30,430 nucleotides of DNA from a virus: positions 1 through 30,430 of the IMG/VR virus record IMGVR_UViG_3300031999_000145. One strand, given 5' to 3'. The notes beneath the pieces are model-generated. The model ran no database searches. It saw only the letters and a program-made list of their open reading frames with translations, and had not been told where the DNA came from. The translations under genes and the position numbers were made by a program. How positions within the stretch are numbered: the first letter of the stretch is position 1; each line of letters opens with the position of its first letter. Below are positions 1 to 8,191 of the stretch, piece after piece.

Positions 1-543
1 CACTGTTTCACCGAACACCGACTGTTGCGTGACAGAATCCAATCCCAAGACCATTACTCCGTTTTGATCTGTACCCTGAACAACGATTCTCTTGCCCACG
101 TCGGCTGCATCTGAAATGTAGAACCGTAATTTTTGGGGTGTAGCAAGGAATGACGCGAGCGTGACCGCGTTATCACGCTCATACGCCTGCCTTTGACACC
201 CACAATTGTTACCACAGGCGTTCGGTTGTGTTCCGATCCCAAATTCGAGGTATTCATAAAATCCATTTCGTAACCGCATTGGCTGGTCGCATACGTTGAA
301 TGCTATGACCCTGGCAACTTCCCGTGGTGTGGTGATATACGCCGCGTGGTTTGATTGCGAGACATTGAACAACATCATCGCATGACCTCCGTACCAACCT
401 TCGTCGGGCGCGAGTGGATCGTGCAACAGACGTTCCTGACATTCGTTGACGATTGAGGCGATTTTGGAAAGATTGTCCGCGCATTCACCGATTGCCTCGG
501 GGAATGCGCTGGATCGGACGTGGGCTAAAGTCGGACGTTGCAT
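1..543 (-). CDS. Hypothetical virion-associated protein, C terminus outside window
   Basis: The minus-strand frame from the ATG at 543 stays open for 181 codons to the window edge, so the gene is partial at its 3' end. It begins MQRPTLAHVRSS and has a helical-looking N-terminal third (ECADNLSKIASIVNEC). A middle part is about host or virion interaction of unknown type (CDQPMRLRNGFYEYLEFG, then the Cys cluster ACGNNCGC). The end, near residues 140-170, reads YISDAADVGKRIVVQGTDQN, a beta-rich style I associate with uncultured-phage structural proteins. It starts four bases after the stop of the preceding minus-strand gene, so it is the last visible gene of the virion operon. No Shine-Dalgarno sequence precedes the ATG, so translation may be coupled. 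I do not recognise a named family; a virion role is inferred from context. Confidence 0.75.
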   Translation of the reverse strand, partial: MQRPTLAHVRSSAFPEAIGECADNLSKIASIVNECQERLLHDPLAPDEGWYGGHAMMLFNVSQSNHAAYITTPREVARVIAFNVCDQPMRLRNGFYEYLEFGIGTQPNACGNNCGCQRQAYERDNAVTLASFLATPQKLRFYISDAADVGKRIVVQGTDQNGVMVLGLDSVTQQSVFGETV

Positions 544-547
544 AAAA

Positions 548-1090
548 TCAAGGTAGTATGGAAATCGTAAAACTCAAAGTCGTTGTAACATTTCCCGAAC
601 GGCAGATTGCCCAAAAACTAATACGCAGAATACCACAAGGGCCAACACTAAAATCTATCGGATTATTAAATCTCAAATCGCCACTACCACCATCCCATTC
701 CTCAACAATGCGTGTTCCAGATTCCCCAAATGCGTTTACAAGATAGACTCCTAAAAGCGGCAAATCACCTGTACGAACAGCGGATACACGAAGGTTTATA
801 ACCGCCCCTGTATTGTTCCAAAAAAAGGCACTTGCAGCGACATTTCCATAATCTTCAATCGCACCTCCGCACGATGCGGTCAATGTTCCAGAAGCCCCCG
901 ATGCTGCAACCGATCCGGTTCCGTCTCCAGAATTCGCATCAGGATAATTAACGAAACCATTATTGTACTGTCCTACTGTGCTTTGCGGCCATGTGAGAAA
1001 TGCCAAATCAGAAAATGCGCCATTGCATTCCGTGGCATCATCTTTTATGACAATCGTGAACTCTTTGCAGCATGGAATTCCAACACTCAT
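548..1090 (-). CDS. Hypothetical virion protein, beta-rich
   Basis: This 180-aa product is rich in Gly, Ser, Thr, Asn and Val, with no signal peptide or membrane segment, as expected for a beta-sandwich virion protein. A Gly/Ser/Ala-rich stretch (residues about 52-75) is followed by regular beta-like segments and the closing TTTLSFTISILP. Cysteines occur at CCKEF near the N terminus and singly later. The ATG at 1090 overlaps the stop of the upstream gene by four bases (ATGA) and has GGAGG three bases before it, which supports this start and translational coupling. Its place after an Ig-domain protein suggests a tail or capsid-surface role. No family was recognised. Confidence 0.8.
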   Translation of the reverse strand: MSVGIPCCKEFTIVIKDDATECNGAFSDLAFLTWPQSTVGQYNNGFVNYPDANSGDGTGSVAASGASGTLTASCGGAIEDYGNVAASAFFWNNTGAVINLRVSAVRTGDLPLLGVYLVNAFGESGTRIVEEWDGGSGDLRFNNPIDFSVGPCGILRISFWAICRSGNVTTTLSFTISILP

Positions 1091-2391
1091 ACGCCTCCGT
1101 TACCTCCGTTACCGCCGCCTCCACTGTAATACTGGTCAACACAAATCTCAAAAGTGAAAGTTCCGGCAACCGTTGGAGTTCCAGTTATTGCCCCATAACC
1201 GTCCATAGACAAACCATCGGGTAAAGTATCTCCAGGTTTCAAATTGACGGCTAAAGAATAATCCACATCAGGTTGAAGTAATGGGTTGAGAGTTAGATTA
1301 TGCGTGTATAGGCAACAGGTATTTCCGTCTGGCAATTCTTTATCATCCAAGAAACATCCGTAACCGTGAATGGTCAATACCTGTTGGCATTTTGATATGC
1401 CGTCATCCACTTCAAAGGTAATGTCGTAATCCCCCTCATCAGTGGTCGGTGTTCCAAATAGTTCCCCGGCATCGTTCATAAACAATCCATCGGGTAGTGT
1501 GCCGGACGTGATCGTGAAAGTGTACGAACCAGAACCACCCGCAGCCGTGAGTTGCGCGGAATATGCCACGCCTTCAACCAGATCAGGCAAAGTCGCATTG
1601 GTTATCGCCATAACATTCAGCGTGCGTGTAACGGTGGTGGAATGCCCCATTGCATCCGTGACTTTCATCTGAAACACATACGAACCGTAAATGAGTGGCA
1701 TCCCCTGAATGTAGAAAGTGCCTCCACCTGGCGTTGATACTCCGACAAAACCGATGGGGAACCCACCGACAATTTCCCAAGTGTAAGGACTCACTCCACC
1801 CGAAACTGTCACGGCCCCGTTGAAAAACGTGTTGAGGCAACCGTAGTTTGGAGATAACGCGGATATGACAGGATACACTCCACCGCCGCCACCGCCGCCA
1901 TCACACACCCTGTATGTCTGCGCCATGTAACAGGCGTAATTGTAAGCCATCTCATCGGCGAGAATCTGATTTAAGGCTACGAACGTACCGGCTGGTGTAG
2001 TGAAAGTGTACCCTTCACCTTCGGGACAGGGGGCCGTGCAAGATTTCTCAACGTTGTAAAACAATTCCAATTCTGGAAATGGGGGGCCGGTGGGCGGTTC
2101 ATCGGGCGGTGGTGTTGATGTGCATATTTCTGCGCCTCTCTGAGCGCAGAGAATGGCGTCCTGTAAGGAAACAAATGAAATACATTGAGTGAAACAGTTG
2201 TTCGCCCAAAAAACATTTGTATTTGGGTTCTGTGGATTCAGGGGATCACGCCCCAGCGGATTGAGGTTTGTCCATTTCCCCCAAGAGCGGGCGCGGAAGG
2301 AGATTCCATCTACGCTTTCCGAACTCAAGTTCATATAGGGAGAATCCGTCTCCCCATTGCACTCGTATTTTACGGGGCATTCCCTTAACAT
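1087..2391 (-). CDS. Phage surface protein with three Ig-like (He_PIG-type) domains
   Basis: The 434-aa protein is modular. Residues 1-95 are Cys-rich and unassigned. Residues about 111-163 (FYN start, CPEG, FTTPAGTFVALNQ, ADEMA) resemble DUF5977. A run of seven glycines at 165-171 acts as a linker. Three Ig-like domains follow at about 176-260, 262-342 and 365-421; the last two carry the He_PIG signature LPDGL with G-x-[IL]-x-G-T-P-T. The protein ends in a Gly/Asn-rich tail. Ig-like domains of this kind occur on tail and capsid-surface proteins and usually bind carbohydrate or host surface. A longer in-frame start exists at 2460, but the ATG at 2391 has a well-placed GGAGG six bases upstream and lies next to the upstream stop, so it is preferred. 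Adhesion is inferred. Confidence 0.85.
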   Translation of the reverse strand: MLRECPVKYECNGETDSPYMNLSSESVDGISFRARSWGKWTNLNPLGRDPLNPQNPNTNVFWANNCFTQCISFVSLQDAILCAQRGAEICTSTPPPDEPPTGPPFPELELFYNVEKSCTAPCPEGEGYTFTTPAGTFVALNQILADEMAYNYACYMAQTYRVCDGGGGGGGVYPVISALSPNYGCLNTFFNGAVTVSGGVSPYTWEIVGGFPIGFVGVSTPGGGTFYIQGMPLIYGSYVFQMKVTDAMGHSTTVTRTLNVMAITNATLPDLVEGVAYSAQLTAAGGSGSYTFTITSGTLPDGLFMNDAGELFGTPTTDEGDYDITFEVDDGISKCQQVLTIHGYGCFLDDKELPDGNTCCLYTHNLTLNPLLQPDVDYSLAVNLKPGDTLPDGLSMDGYGAITGTPTVAGTFTFEICVDQYYSGGGGNGGNGGV

Positions 2392-4172
2392 GACATGCCT
2401 CCAAATAGTGATCTGTCGAATTGTTGGGCGTAAAGCAATATGCCGCGAATCCTGCACCAACCTTTGATGACAACGCGGGTCTGGAACTGAAACCCTATGT
2501 CACTTGGACGCTTCATCCCCTGAGCGCATCCAACCGGAGGTTTTCCAAACGTGATGGGAAACTTGTAACCTTCCCGGAAAGGTTGTATGGGATAGCCGCA
2601 TGGGGTGTTCACATTTTCCTCGCATGATCTGGCCACGCAGAATTCTGTGGCCCCCCAAAATATCCAGCAAGGATTTGCGTCTTGGCGGTAGTAAACATCA
2701 ACATTCACTGTGCCGAAAACCTTGTCCAACCAAAGTTCCATTGCCTGCAATCGTTTGGTTTCAAATTCCTTTCCGAAGGTAAAAGAAGGGAACTCCACTT
2801 GCCATGTCACCCTATTATCCCCATTTTCAGTCCGTGAATAAGTCGTTAAATCCCACAAATTGAATGTCCCGTCCACCTGCGAAATCGCCATAGCAAACGC
2901 ACGTTGCAACCCCCCGAAGTCCCCGGTGAATAACTGGAGAACATCCAAACCTTCCCAATGCCCGTACCAAATCGGGTAGGACGTTCCCTGAACCGTATCT
3001 TTCAGCGATGACACTGGATCAAAGTCGAGGGGGACAATTGCCTGATGAATCACCCCCTGTTCCACCCTTCGCGGAAGAACCGTTTGCAGCATTCGATTGT
3101 CAAACTCTATGCCCGACGAAAATCGCATCAACGAACGGTCATTGAATCCGAGTATGCGCCCCACGTTTGCGGAGATGGATTTGTTTCCGAACTGATTGAA
3201 GGCCCGGGTGGCCGTCTTGAAAGAACGAATGGCAGGTTCGAGTGATTGAAAGTATTGATCTCCATTCACACCAACGATAGACGTGTCGTTTACCGCTCCG
3301 TTATTTATCTGGACGACGCTCTGTTCGGGTTGATTATTGGAGGTTGCCCCAATCCAATCGGCGCGGGTGATCGGCACTTTGAGGGCATAGATTGATTTTC
3401 GGGTGTAAACCAAGAGTCGGCCTTGTCCAAGTGCGGCATCCAAATTTGCTTCGGCACCCAATGCGCGGATATTTCCGGCATTGGTAGGCACCTTGAACCC
3501 GTCTCCACCGATGGCCAGTGGATTCTCAGTCACCTTCAAAATGGAATCCCGAAAAGCATACGCGAGTGTTCCATTCGGGCCACCAACAATATCACCTGCT
3601 GAATAGGTTCTACCCTGCGCGTACCACAAGCGACCCATGTAATACGCCATTGCTGTTGCGGCAGGTAATTCCCTTGTCAATCCCGGTGCCGGGTTCAAAC
3701 CATTCGATTTCCGAAGTATTGCCCCATCCCAAAACAGGGGAAGCGTCACGCCGTCACCTGCCTGAATTACAAGAAACTCCTCACCCTGACGGAAAAACGC
3801 TTGGTCGCTGCTCAACGGGGGATTGGATATACCAAACTGCGTGGAGAGATTTGTAACCGTAAGTGTGGTGGGATCGTATTTGATTATCTCCCCACCGATT
3901 GAGAACACGAGATACGGATTCGAGTTGTCCACCGGCTCATACATGTACCCGAACTGATACAACGAAGTGCCATCGTGAACCTTTCCAACAGGTTGCCATC
4001 CCGTGCGCTGCATGATGCCCCCATCGCGCATGATGCAGTTGACACCCCAAGAAATTTCGTTCCGGGAAAGGCCGTCAGTCGTAATCGCCGACTCGACGGT
4101 TGTGGGCTTCGACGCATCACAGCCTCCAGAAAAACTGAAAGAACCGTCCGTAAGTACCGTATCATGTGGCAT
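2385..4172 (-). CDS. Large tail or neck virion protein, propeller-like
   Basis: This 595-aa protein lacks signal or membrane segments and has repeated beta-strand blocks with aromatic-Gly turns (GDGVTLPLFWDG, AYYMGRLWYAQG, NQYF-type segments, QVDGTFNLWDLTTYS). That pattern resembles propeller proteins such as podoviral tail nozzle or stabilisation proteins. I assign it only as a structural candidate because I cannot detect homology by search. It starts MPHDTVLTDG, the same ten residues that start the endonuclease gene immediately upstream. GGAGG lies seven bases before the ATG and belongs to the 3' end of that endonuclease gene, whose stop is at 4162-4164. The 3' end overlaps the next gene by seven bases. 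Minus-strand transcription probably starts in the divergent region at 4948-4996. Confidence 0.8.
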   Translation of the reverse strand: MPHDTVLTDGSFSFSGGCDASKPTTVESAITTDGLSRNEISWGVNCIMRDGGIMQRTGWQPVGKVHDGTSLYQFGYMYEPVDNSNPYLVFSIGGEIIKYDPTTLTVTNLSTQFGISNPPLSSDQAFFRQGEEFLVIQAGDGVTLPLFWDGAILRKSNGLNPAPGLTRELPAATAMAYYMGRLWYAQGRTYSAGDIVGGPNGTLAYAFRDSILKVTENPLAIGGDGFKVPTNAGNIRALGAEANLDAALGQGRLLVYTRKSIYALKVPITRADWIGATSNNQPEQSVVQINNGAVNDTSIVGVNGDQYFQSLEPAIRSFKTATRAFNQFGNKSISANVGRILGFNDRSLMRFSSGIEFDNRMLQTVLPRRVEQGVIHQAIVPLDFDPVSSLKDTVQGTSYPIWYGHWEGLDVLQLFTGDFGGLQRAFAMAISQVDGTFNLWDLTTYSRTENGDNRVTWQVEFPSFTFGKEFETKRLQAMELWLDKVFGTVNVDVYYRQDANPCWIFWGATEFCVARSCEENVNTPCGYPIQPFREGYKFPITFGKPPVGCAQGMKRPSDIGFQFQTRVVIKGWCRIRGILLYAQQFDRSLFGGMSC

Positions 4173-4947
4173 TTACATACCTCCACACGAATCCAAAACA
4201 TTCGTTTCGTTTTCCTTTGCACACCGAATGGATGTTAGACCGCCTTCCAAATATCTGTTCCGCTTTTGTAATGGAATCAAATTGGGCTACAAACTTTCCG
4301 TCTAACGAAAGTTGAACGACCGCCTTATTGCAGGGTGCCGGACATGAATGCCTCCACCTTTCCATCTTCTCTCTTTGGCCGGGAGTCCACTTTGATCCCA
4401 ATTTCATTTTCCGCATCGCCTCTATCTGCTCGGGAGTCCTTTTCTTTCGCTTAATCCCTGTCTGCCCCGCCGACATATTCGCTCTCGCCTCCGCCGTATG
4501 TTTATATCCGCGCAGAGAATTGGCAACACGCTCAACATACTCCCTGCGTCTTTTTATCCCTTTGCAAGATTCCGCCGTCGGCGAAATGTTATATCCATTT
4601 TGGGGAAGGTAAGGCTTGAAGAAATTAAGCCAAAACTGTTCTCGTTCAAGCAGTATTCTTTTATCTGCGTTCGGTATTTCTTCGATTACCTCAACGTAAA
4701 AAGCATCAGGGTCATTCTTGAAATCATTTTGAAGATCGAGGCTATGATAATTTCCTCTCGCAAAACTATGCCTATGTTGCGTGCATCGGTGACTTAGATT
4801 AGCGGTGCCTCCAACGTACATCTTTCCGTTGTTCTGGTTTACGATGGAATAGATGCCGGATTTATGGGTATGGTACGGCCTTGGAAGGAAGTTATGAAAC
4901 TCACGCTTCCCTTTAATCCCATCAGTTAATACCGTGTCATGCGGCAT
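4162..4947 (-). CDS. GIY-YIG homing endonuclease with NUMOD-type DNA-binding repeats
   Basis: The 261-aa protein carries a GIY-YIG nuclease domain: GIY at 31-33, YVG at 44-46, the expected catalytic Arg at R54 and a Glu in LLEREQFW (E101/E103). Helix-turn repeats of NUMOD3 type follow around 146-195 (HTAEARANMS, RTPEQIEAMRKMKLG, WTPGQREKM). A NUMOD1/IENR1-like end lies at about 207-257 (AVVQLSLDGKFVAQFDS to FVWRY). Such proteins cut DNA at a long target and spread their own gene. Residues 1-10, MPHDTVLTDG, are identical to the start of the downstream virion gene but encoded by mostly different synonymous codons. No Shine-Dalgarno precedes this ATG. The stop overlaps the virion-gene start. The domain call is firm; mobility is inferred. 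Confidence 0.93.
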   Translation of the reverse strand: MPHDTVLTDGIKGKREFHNFLPRPYHTHKSGIYSIVNQNNGKMYVGGTANLSHRCTQHRHSFARGNYHSLDLQNDFKNDPDAFYVEVIEEIPNADKRILLEREQFWLNFFKPYLPQNGYNISPTAESCKGIKRRREYVERVANSLRGYKHTAEARANMSAGQTGIKRKKRTPEQIEAMRKMKLGSKWTPGQREKMERWRHSCPAPCNKAVVQLSLDGKFVAQFDSITKAEQIFGRRSNIHSVCKGKRNECFGFVWRYVNAT

Positions 4948-4996
4948 AAATCACATTTGCGTTGAATTCTACTGACTGTCAAGATAAGTTTCTGAA
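4948..4996. promoter_or_regulatory. Divergent promoter region between minus-strand virion operon and terminase
   Basis: Only 49 bp separate the endonuclease start from the terminase start, so promoters for both directions must lie here or inside genes. On the minus strand TTGACA occupies 4982-4977 in the context TCTTGACAGTC, also present before the capsid gene. No clear TATAAT follows at 17 bp. On the plus strand TTGAAT and GATAAG are a weak pair. Promoter activity is inferred. Confidence 0.4.
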
Positions 4997-6808
4997 ATGG
5001 CCGCAGGCTCAAAGTTGTATGGATTCCAATGGAGCGCAGAACAAACACCACTCGACATCGAGATGCACTGCATCCGCAAGGACGGGGCAAGGGACGGAAA
5101 GTGGGGCGTAAAAGAGCAGATTCCGTTGCATTATGAGAACATGCGGAGGATTTTGTGGCCGCGACTGGACGGGGATCACAATGGCCAGAGATGGCATACG
5201 CTGTGCAAGAATGAGATTCTAAAAAACCGCGTAACAGTTCTCATGGGGCCGGGGTCTTCAAATAAAACTCATTCTGCTGCGTGGGTTTACTTATGCGAGT
5301 ATTTCTGCTTTTCCGACGAGACATGTGTACTCGTATCTTCCACGGACATGCGCGGGCTTCGATTGCGCGTGTGGGGAGAAATTGCAATGCTATGGAAGGA
5401 GGCGACTGAAAAGTTCGATCATCTTGCGGGGCATCTTTTGGACAGCAGGGTGGCCATTACCACTGACAATTTAGAGGACGGAGAATTCGGAACACGAACA
5501 GTACGCGACATGCGTAAGGGAATCATCGGAATTCCAACAACACAGGGTTCTACGTATGTCGGTTTGTCGAAATGGTGTGGTGTAAAACAGAAACGCGTCA
5601 GACTGATCGCCGACGAGAGCCAAATGATGGGTGCCAGTTTCCTTTCAGCCTTCGCCAATCTCAACAAGAACGAAGACTTTCGTGCTATCATCATCGGCAA
5701 CCCCGTTGACCCACTTGATCCACTTGGTAAAGCAGCAGAACCCTTGGATGGTTGGTCTGGTCATCTTGAGCCAAAGAAAACCGAAGTCTGGAAGACGCGG
5801 TTTATGAACGGCACCTGCGTTAATCTGATAGGCACAGATTCGCCGAACTTCGATTTCCCCGCCGACAAACCCACACGGTTCAAATATCTCATCAGCCGAG
5901 AGAAGATTGCGGACACCCTCTCATTCTTCCCAAAGGATTCGATTGAGTACTACTCGCAATGTGTTGGCAGCATGAAGATAGGGACACTGGATTACCGTGT
6001 CATCACCCGCGATCTATGCCGACAGTACAATGCCTTGGATGACGTGATATGGGATGGTTCAGAGAAAACGGTGAAGGTGGCTGCCTTGGATGCCGCTTAT
6101 GGTGGAGATCGTTGCGTGTGTGGCCACATAGAGTTTGGAAAGGATGTGAAGGGCGGAATCATCTTAAGCATCAGTCCTCCGCAAATAGTGCCCATATTGG
6201 TCAGCAGTTCCAATACGCCAGAGGATCAGATCGCGGAATGGGTGCGCGACTATTGCACTCAGCATGAGATACCACCCGAAAACTTTTTCCACGACTCTAC
6301 AGGCCGGGGAAGTCTCGGAACCGCACTTGCCCGAGCATGGTCTGCACAATGCAATCCCGTCGAGTTCGGGGGAAAGGCCACGGACAGGCCGGTATCACTC
6401 GACCTCTACATGTTCGACAATGATACACAACAACGCAGGTTGGTCATGTGTTCGGAACACTACGACAGGTTTGTATCCGAGTTGTGGTATCAGGTGAGGT
6501 ACGCCATTGAATCCCGGCAGGTGCGTAATATGCCCGAGGATGTGATGGATGAAATGTGCATGAGAATGTGGCGGAAGAAGAACAACAAGATTTCGATTGA
6601 GACGAAAGAGGAAATGAAGAAACGGACGAGCCGAAGTCCCGACCTTGGGGATTTTTTAGCGATAGCCTGCGAAGGTGCCCGTCGCCTTGGTTTTCAGATC
6701 AGCAAGATTCCAAATAGGCCGGGCGAGAAAGATTCAGAGGATTACCTAAAAAGGGAATTGCAATTGCATCAACGGTTTGTTAAACGACACGAACTCAGTT
6801 ATACGTAA
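4997..6808 (+). CDS. terL: Terminase large subunit
   Basis: The 603-aa protein has both halves of a DNA-packaging motor. The ATPase half has a Walker A-like GPGSSNKT at 84-91, Walker B with catalytic Glu in RLIADESQ (E207), and a motif III/C-type IIIGNP at 231-236. The RNase H-like nuclease half shows three acidic positions: D365 in ALDAAYGGD, D433 in FFHDSTGRG and D552 in SPDLGDF. The enzyme binds the portal, translocates DNA into the prohead and cuts the concatemer. The Walker A is unusual because Asn89 replaces the glycine before the lysine (GxxxxNKT). No small terminase is evident nearby. A zinc-binding hypothetical follows after five bases. Confidence 0.95.
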   Translation: MAAGSKLYGFQWSAEQTPLDIEMHCIRKDGARDGKWGVKEQIPLHYENMRRILWPRLDGDHNGQRWHTLCKNEILKNRVTVLMGPGSSNKTHSAAWVYLCEYFCFSDETCVLVSSTDMRGLRLRVWGEIAMLWKEATEKFDHLAGHLLDSRVAITTDNLEDGEFGTRTVRDMRKGIIGIPTTQGSTYVGLSKWCGVKQKRVRLIADESQMMGASFLSAFANLNKNEDFRAIIIGNPVDPLDPLGKAAEPLDGWSGHLEPKKTEVWKTRFMNGTCVNLIGTDSPNFDFPADKPTRFKYLISREKIADTLSFFPKDSIEYYSQCVGSMKIGTLDYRVITRDLCRQYNALDDVIWDGSEKTVKVAALDAAYGGDRCVCGHIEFGKDVKGGIILSISPPQIVPILVSSSNTPEDQIAEWVRDYCTQHEIPPENFFHDSTGRGSLGTALARAWSAQCNPVEFGGKATDRPVSLDLYMFDNDTQQRRLVMCSEHYDRFVSELWYQVRYAIESRQVRNMPEDVMDEMCMRMWRKKNNKISIETKEEMKKRTSRSPDLGDFLAIACEGARRLGFQISKIPNRPGEKDSEDYLKRELQLHQRFVKRHELSYT

Positions 6809-6813
6809 AGCCT

Positions 6814-7491
6814 ATGACAGAATTTAACCGCCATCAATTTCCCCCGTCTGGTTGGATGTACTACCAACCACAAACTAGGTGGTCTGCGCCAACACCACTC
6901 TCAAGCAGTTTCGATTCTACCGTTGAGTTGATTATCAGGCATCGCAAGGCCAACCCCGCTGTTGTCGCAAAAAACAACCTGTCGCTGAACTTCGACACCG
7001 TAGCCAATGAGCTTGAGGCTTACACGAGAAAGCGGTTGGGCCTCCCCGCATCACTTGCATCTCCAATCCCAAAAACGACGCCTCTACGCCGACTCGCCGA
7101 CGGCGTGGGGGCTGCTGTGGAAGGGGTTAAAAGGCTCGCGGCAGGCGCGGCATTGCTGTTTGAATGGGAGGAATCTAAAACGGAGCCTGTCGCAAACGAA
7201 CTGGCGGCAAAGCGGGCAGAGATATGCGTCAGATGCCCGAAGAATGACCCCGAACACATGTCCAAGTACTTCACCACGGCGGTTTCAGAGATGTTGCGAA
7301 AAAAACTGCAACGATTGCATGAGATGAAGCTGACAACCGTTCACGATCAGCAATTGGGGATATGTGCGGCATGTTTTTGTCCGTTGAAGTTGAAAGTCTT
7401 TTGTCCGTTCGATTTGATTGAGAAGCACATACGGCAAGAAGACAGGCCGCAACTCGATCCGCAATGCTGGATTCTAAAACGGGATGCCTAA
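6814..7491 (+). CDS. Hypothetical zinc-binding phage protein
   Basis: The 225-aa product has an unassigned N-terminal 90 residues, an Ala-rich helix around 97-115 and a C-terminal half with likely metal ligands: EICVRCPKND, then ICAACFCPLKLKVFCP, then CW near the end. Paired CxxC and CxC spacing suggests a zinc knuckle. I have seen the arrangement CVxCPxN followed by CxACxCPLKLKV in uncharacterised phage proteins near glycosyltransferases, but I know no function. The ATG has no Shine-Dalgarno and sits in the context AAGCCTATG, like several other starts here. It sits between the terminase and the sugar island and overlaps the first glycosyltransferase by eight bases. Confidence 0.8.
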   Translation: MTEFNRHQFPPSGWMYYQPQTRWSAPTPLSSSFDSTVELIIRHRKANPAVVAKNNLSLNFDTVANELEAYTRKRLGLPASLASPIPKTTPLRRLADGVGAAVEGVKRLAAGAALLFEWEESKTEPVANELAAKRAEICVRCPKNDPEHMSKYFTTAVSEMLRKKLQRLHEMKLTTVHDQQLGICAACFCPLKLKVFCPFDLIEKHIRQEDRPQLDPQCWILKRDA

Positions 7492-8191
7492 AATCCTTCT
7501 GGCCTACACCTGCGTTGCGAATGGAAATCTCACCGATGAATTTGCAGCCCGGTTTGTCGGAACATATTTGCAATTCCCTCCCGGAGTAGAGCACGAAACT
7601 GTCATCGTCTGCAACGGCGGGCCATTGAAGTTAGGAACACAACTGTTGTTCTCGCCCATCCCCTGCACATTCTTTCCCCGGAGCAACAACGGATGGGATA
7701 TAGGTGGCTACATCGAAGCGGCGAAGAAGTTTGAATGCGACATGCTGGTGTGTCTTGGGGAATCGGTTTATTTCCACCGCGAAGGTTGGCTGAAGAAACT
7801 CGCAGATGCGTGGCAGAGATACGGGCCGGGGATGTACGGGCCTTTTGCAAGTTACAATGTGAGGGCGCATTTACAGACAACGGCATTCTGCTGCGCTCCG
7901 AAGCATTTACAGGATTACTCTCAGCCAGTCAGAACAAAAAGGGATCGCTACCAATTCGAGCATGGAGAGTATGCACTATGGCGAAGGCTGGCATTAAATA
8001 GAACCCCAACAAATCTGGTAACATGGGATGGTGTTTGGGAACCTCGCCAATGGAGGATGCCAGCCAATATACTCTTTCGTGGAGATCAAAGTAATTGCCT
8101 GTTCTTCGCAAATCATACTCAAGACTTTGAAAAGGCTCCAGCCTATGTGAAAGCGGGATGGTCGAGGGCGGCGGACATTCCATTCAAATGA
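7484..8191 (+). CDS. Glycosyltransferase-like protein, paralogue A
   Basis: This 235-aa protein resembles GT-A glycosyltransferases of the rhamnan synthesis F style. It starts with a beta strand (KILLAYTCV), has VIVCNGG at 40-46, and carries the signature RSNNGWDIGGY at 66-76, where an Asn-Gly-x-Asp cluster is usual. Later blocks are ESVYFHREGWL, RYQFEHGEYALW, VTWDGVWEPRQW and FRGDQSN. All of these recur in the next gene. No membrane segment is visible, so it should act in the cytoplasm, transferring a sugar from a nucleotide donor to an unknown acceptor. It overlaps its upstream and downstream neighbours by eight and four bases, so the island is one transcription unit. Confidence 0.78.
   Translation: MPKILLAYTCVANGNLTDEFAARFVGTYLQFPPGVEHETVIVCNGGPLKLGTQLLFSPIPCTFFPRSNNGWDIGGYIEAAKKFECDMLVCLGESVYFHREGWLKKLADAWQRYGPGMYGPFASYNVRAHLQTTAFCCAPKHLQDYSQPVRTKRDRYQFEHGEYALWRRLALNRTPTNLVTWDGVWEPRQWRMPANILFRGDQSNCLFFANHTQDFEKAPAYVKAGWSRAADIPFK

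Noticed and set aside
193-198. TTGACA inside genes (also 23051 and 29076)
   Set aside because: Such matches are expected by chance in coding sequence and have no suitable -10 or gene start.
4162-4947. Group I intron carrying the endonuclease
   Set aside because: An intron would make the second exon continue at codon 11; instead the virion gene repeats codons 1-10 with its own ribosome site. No intron core was recognised.
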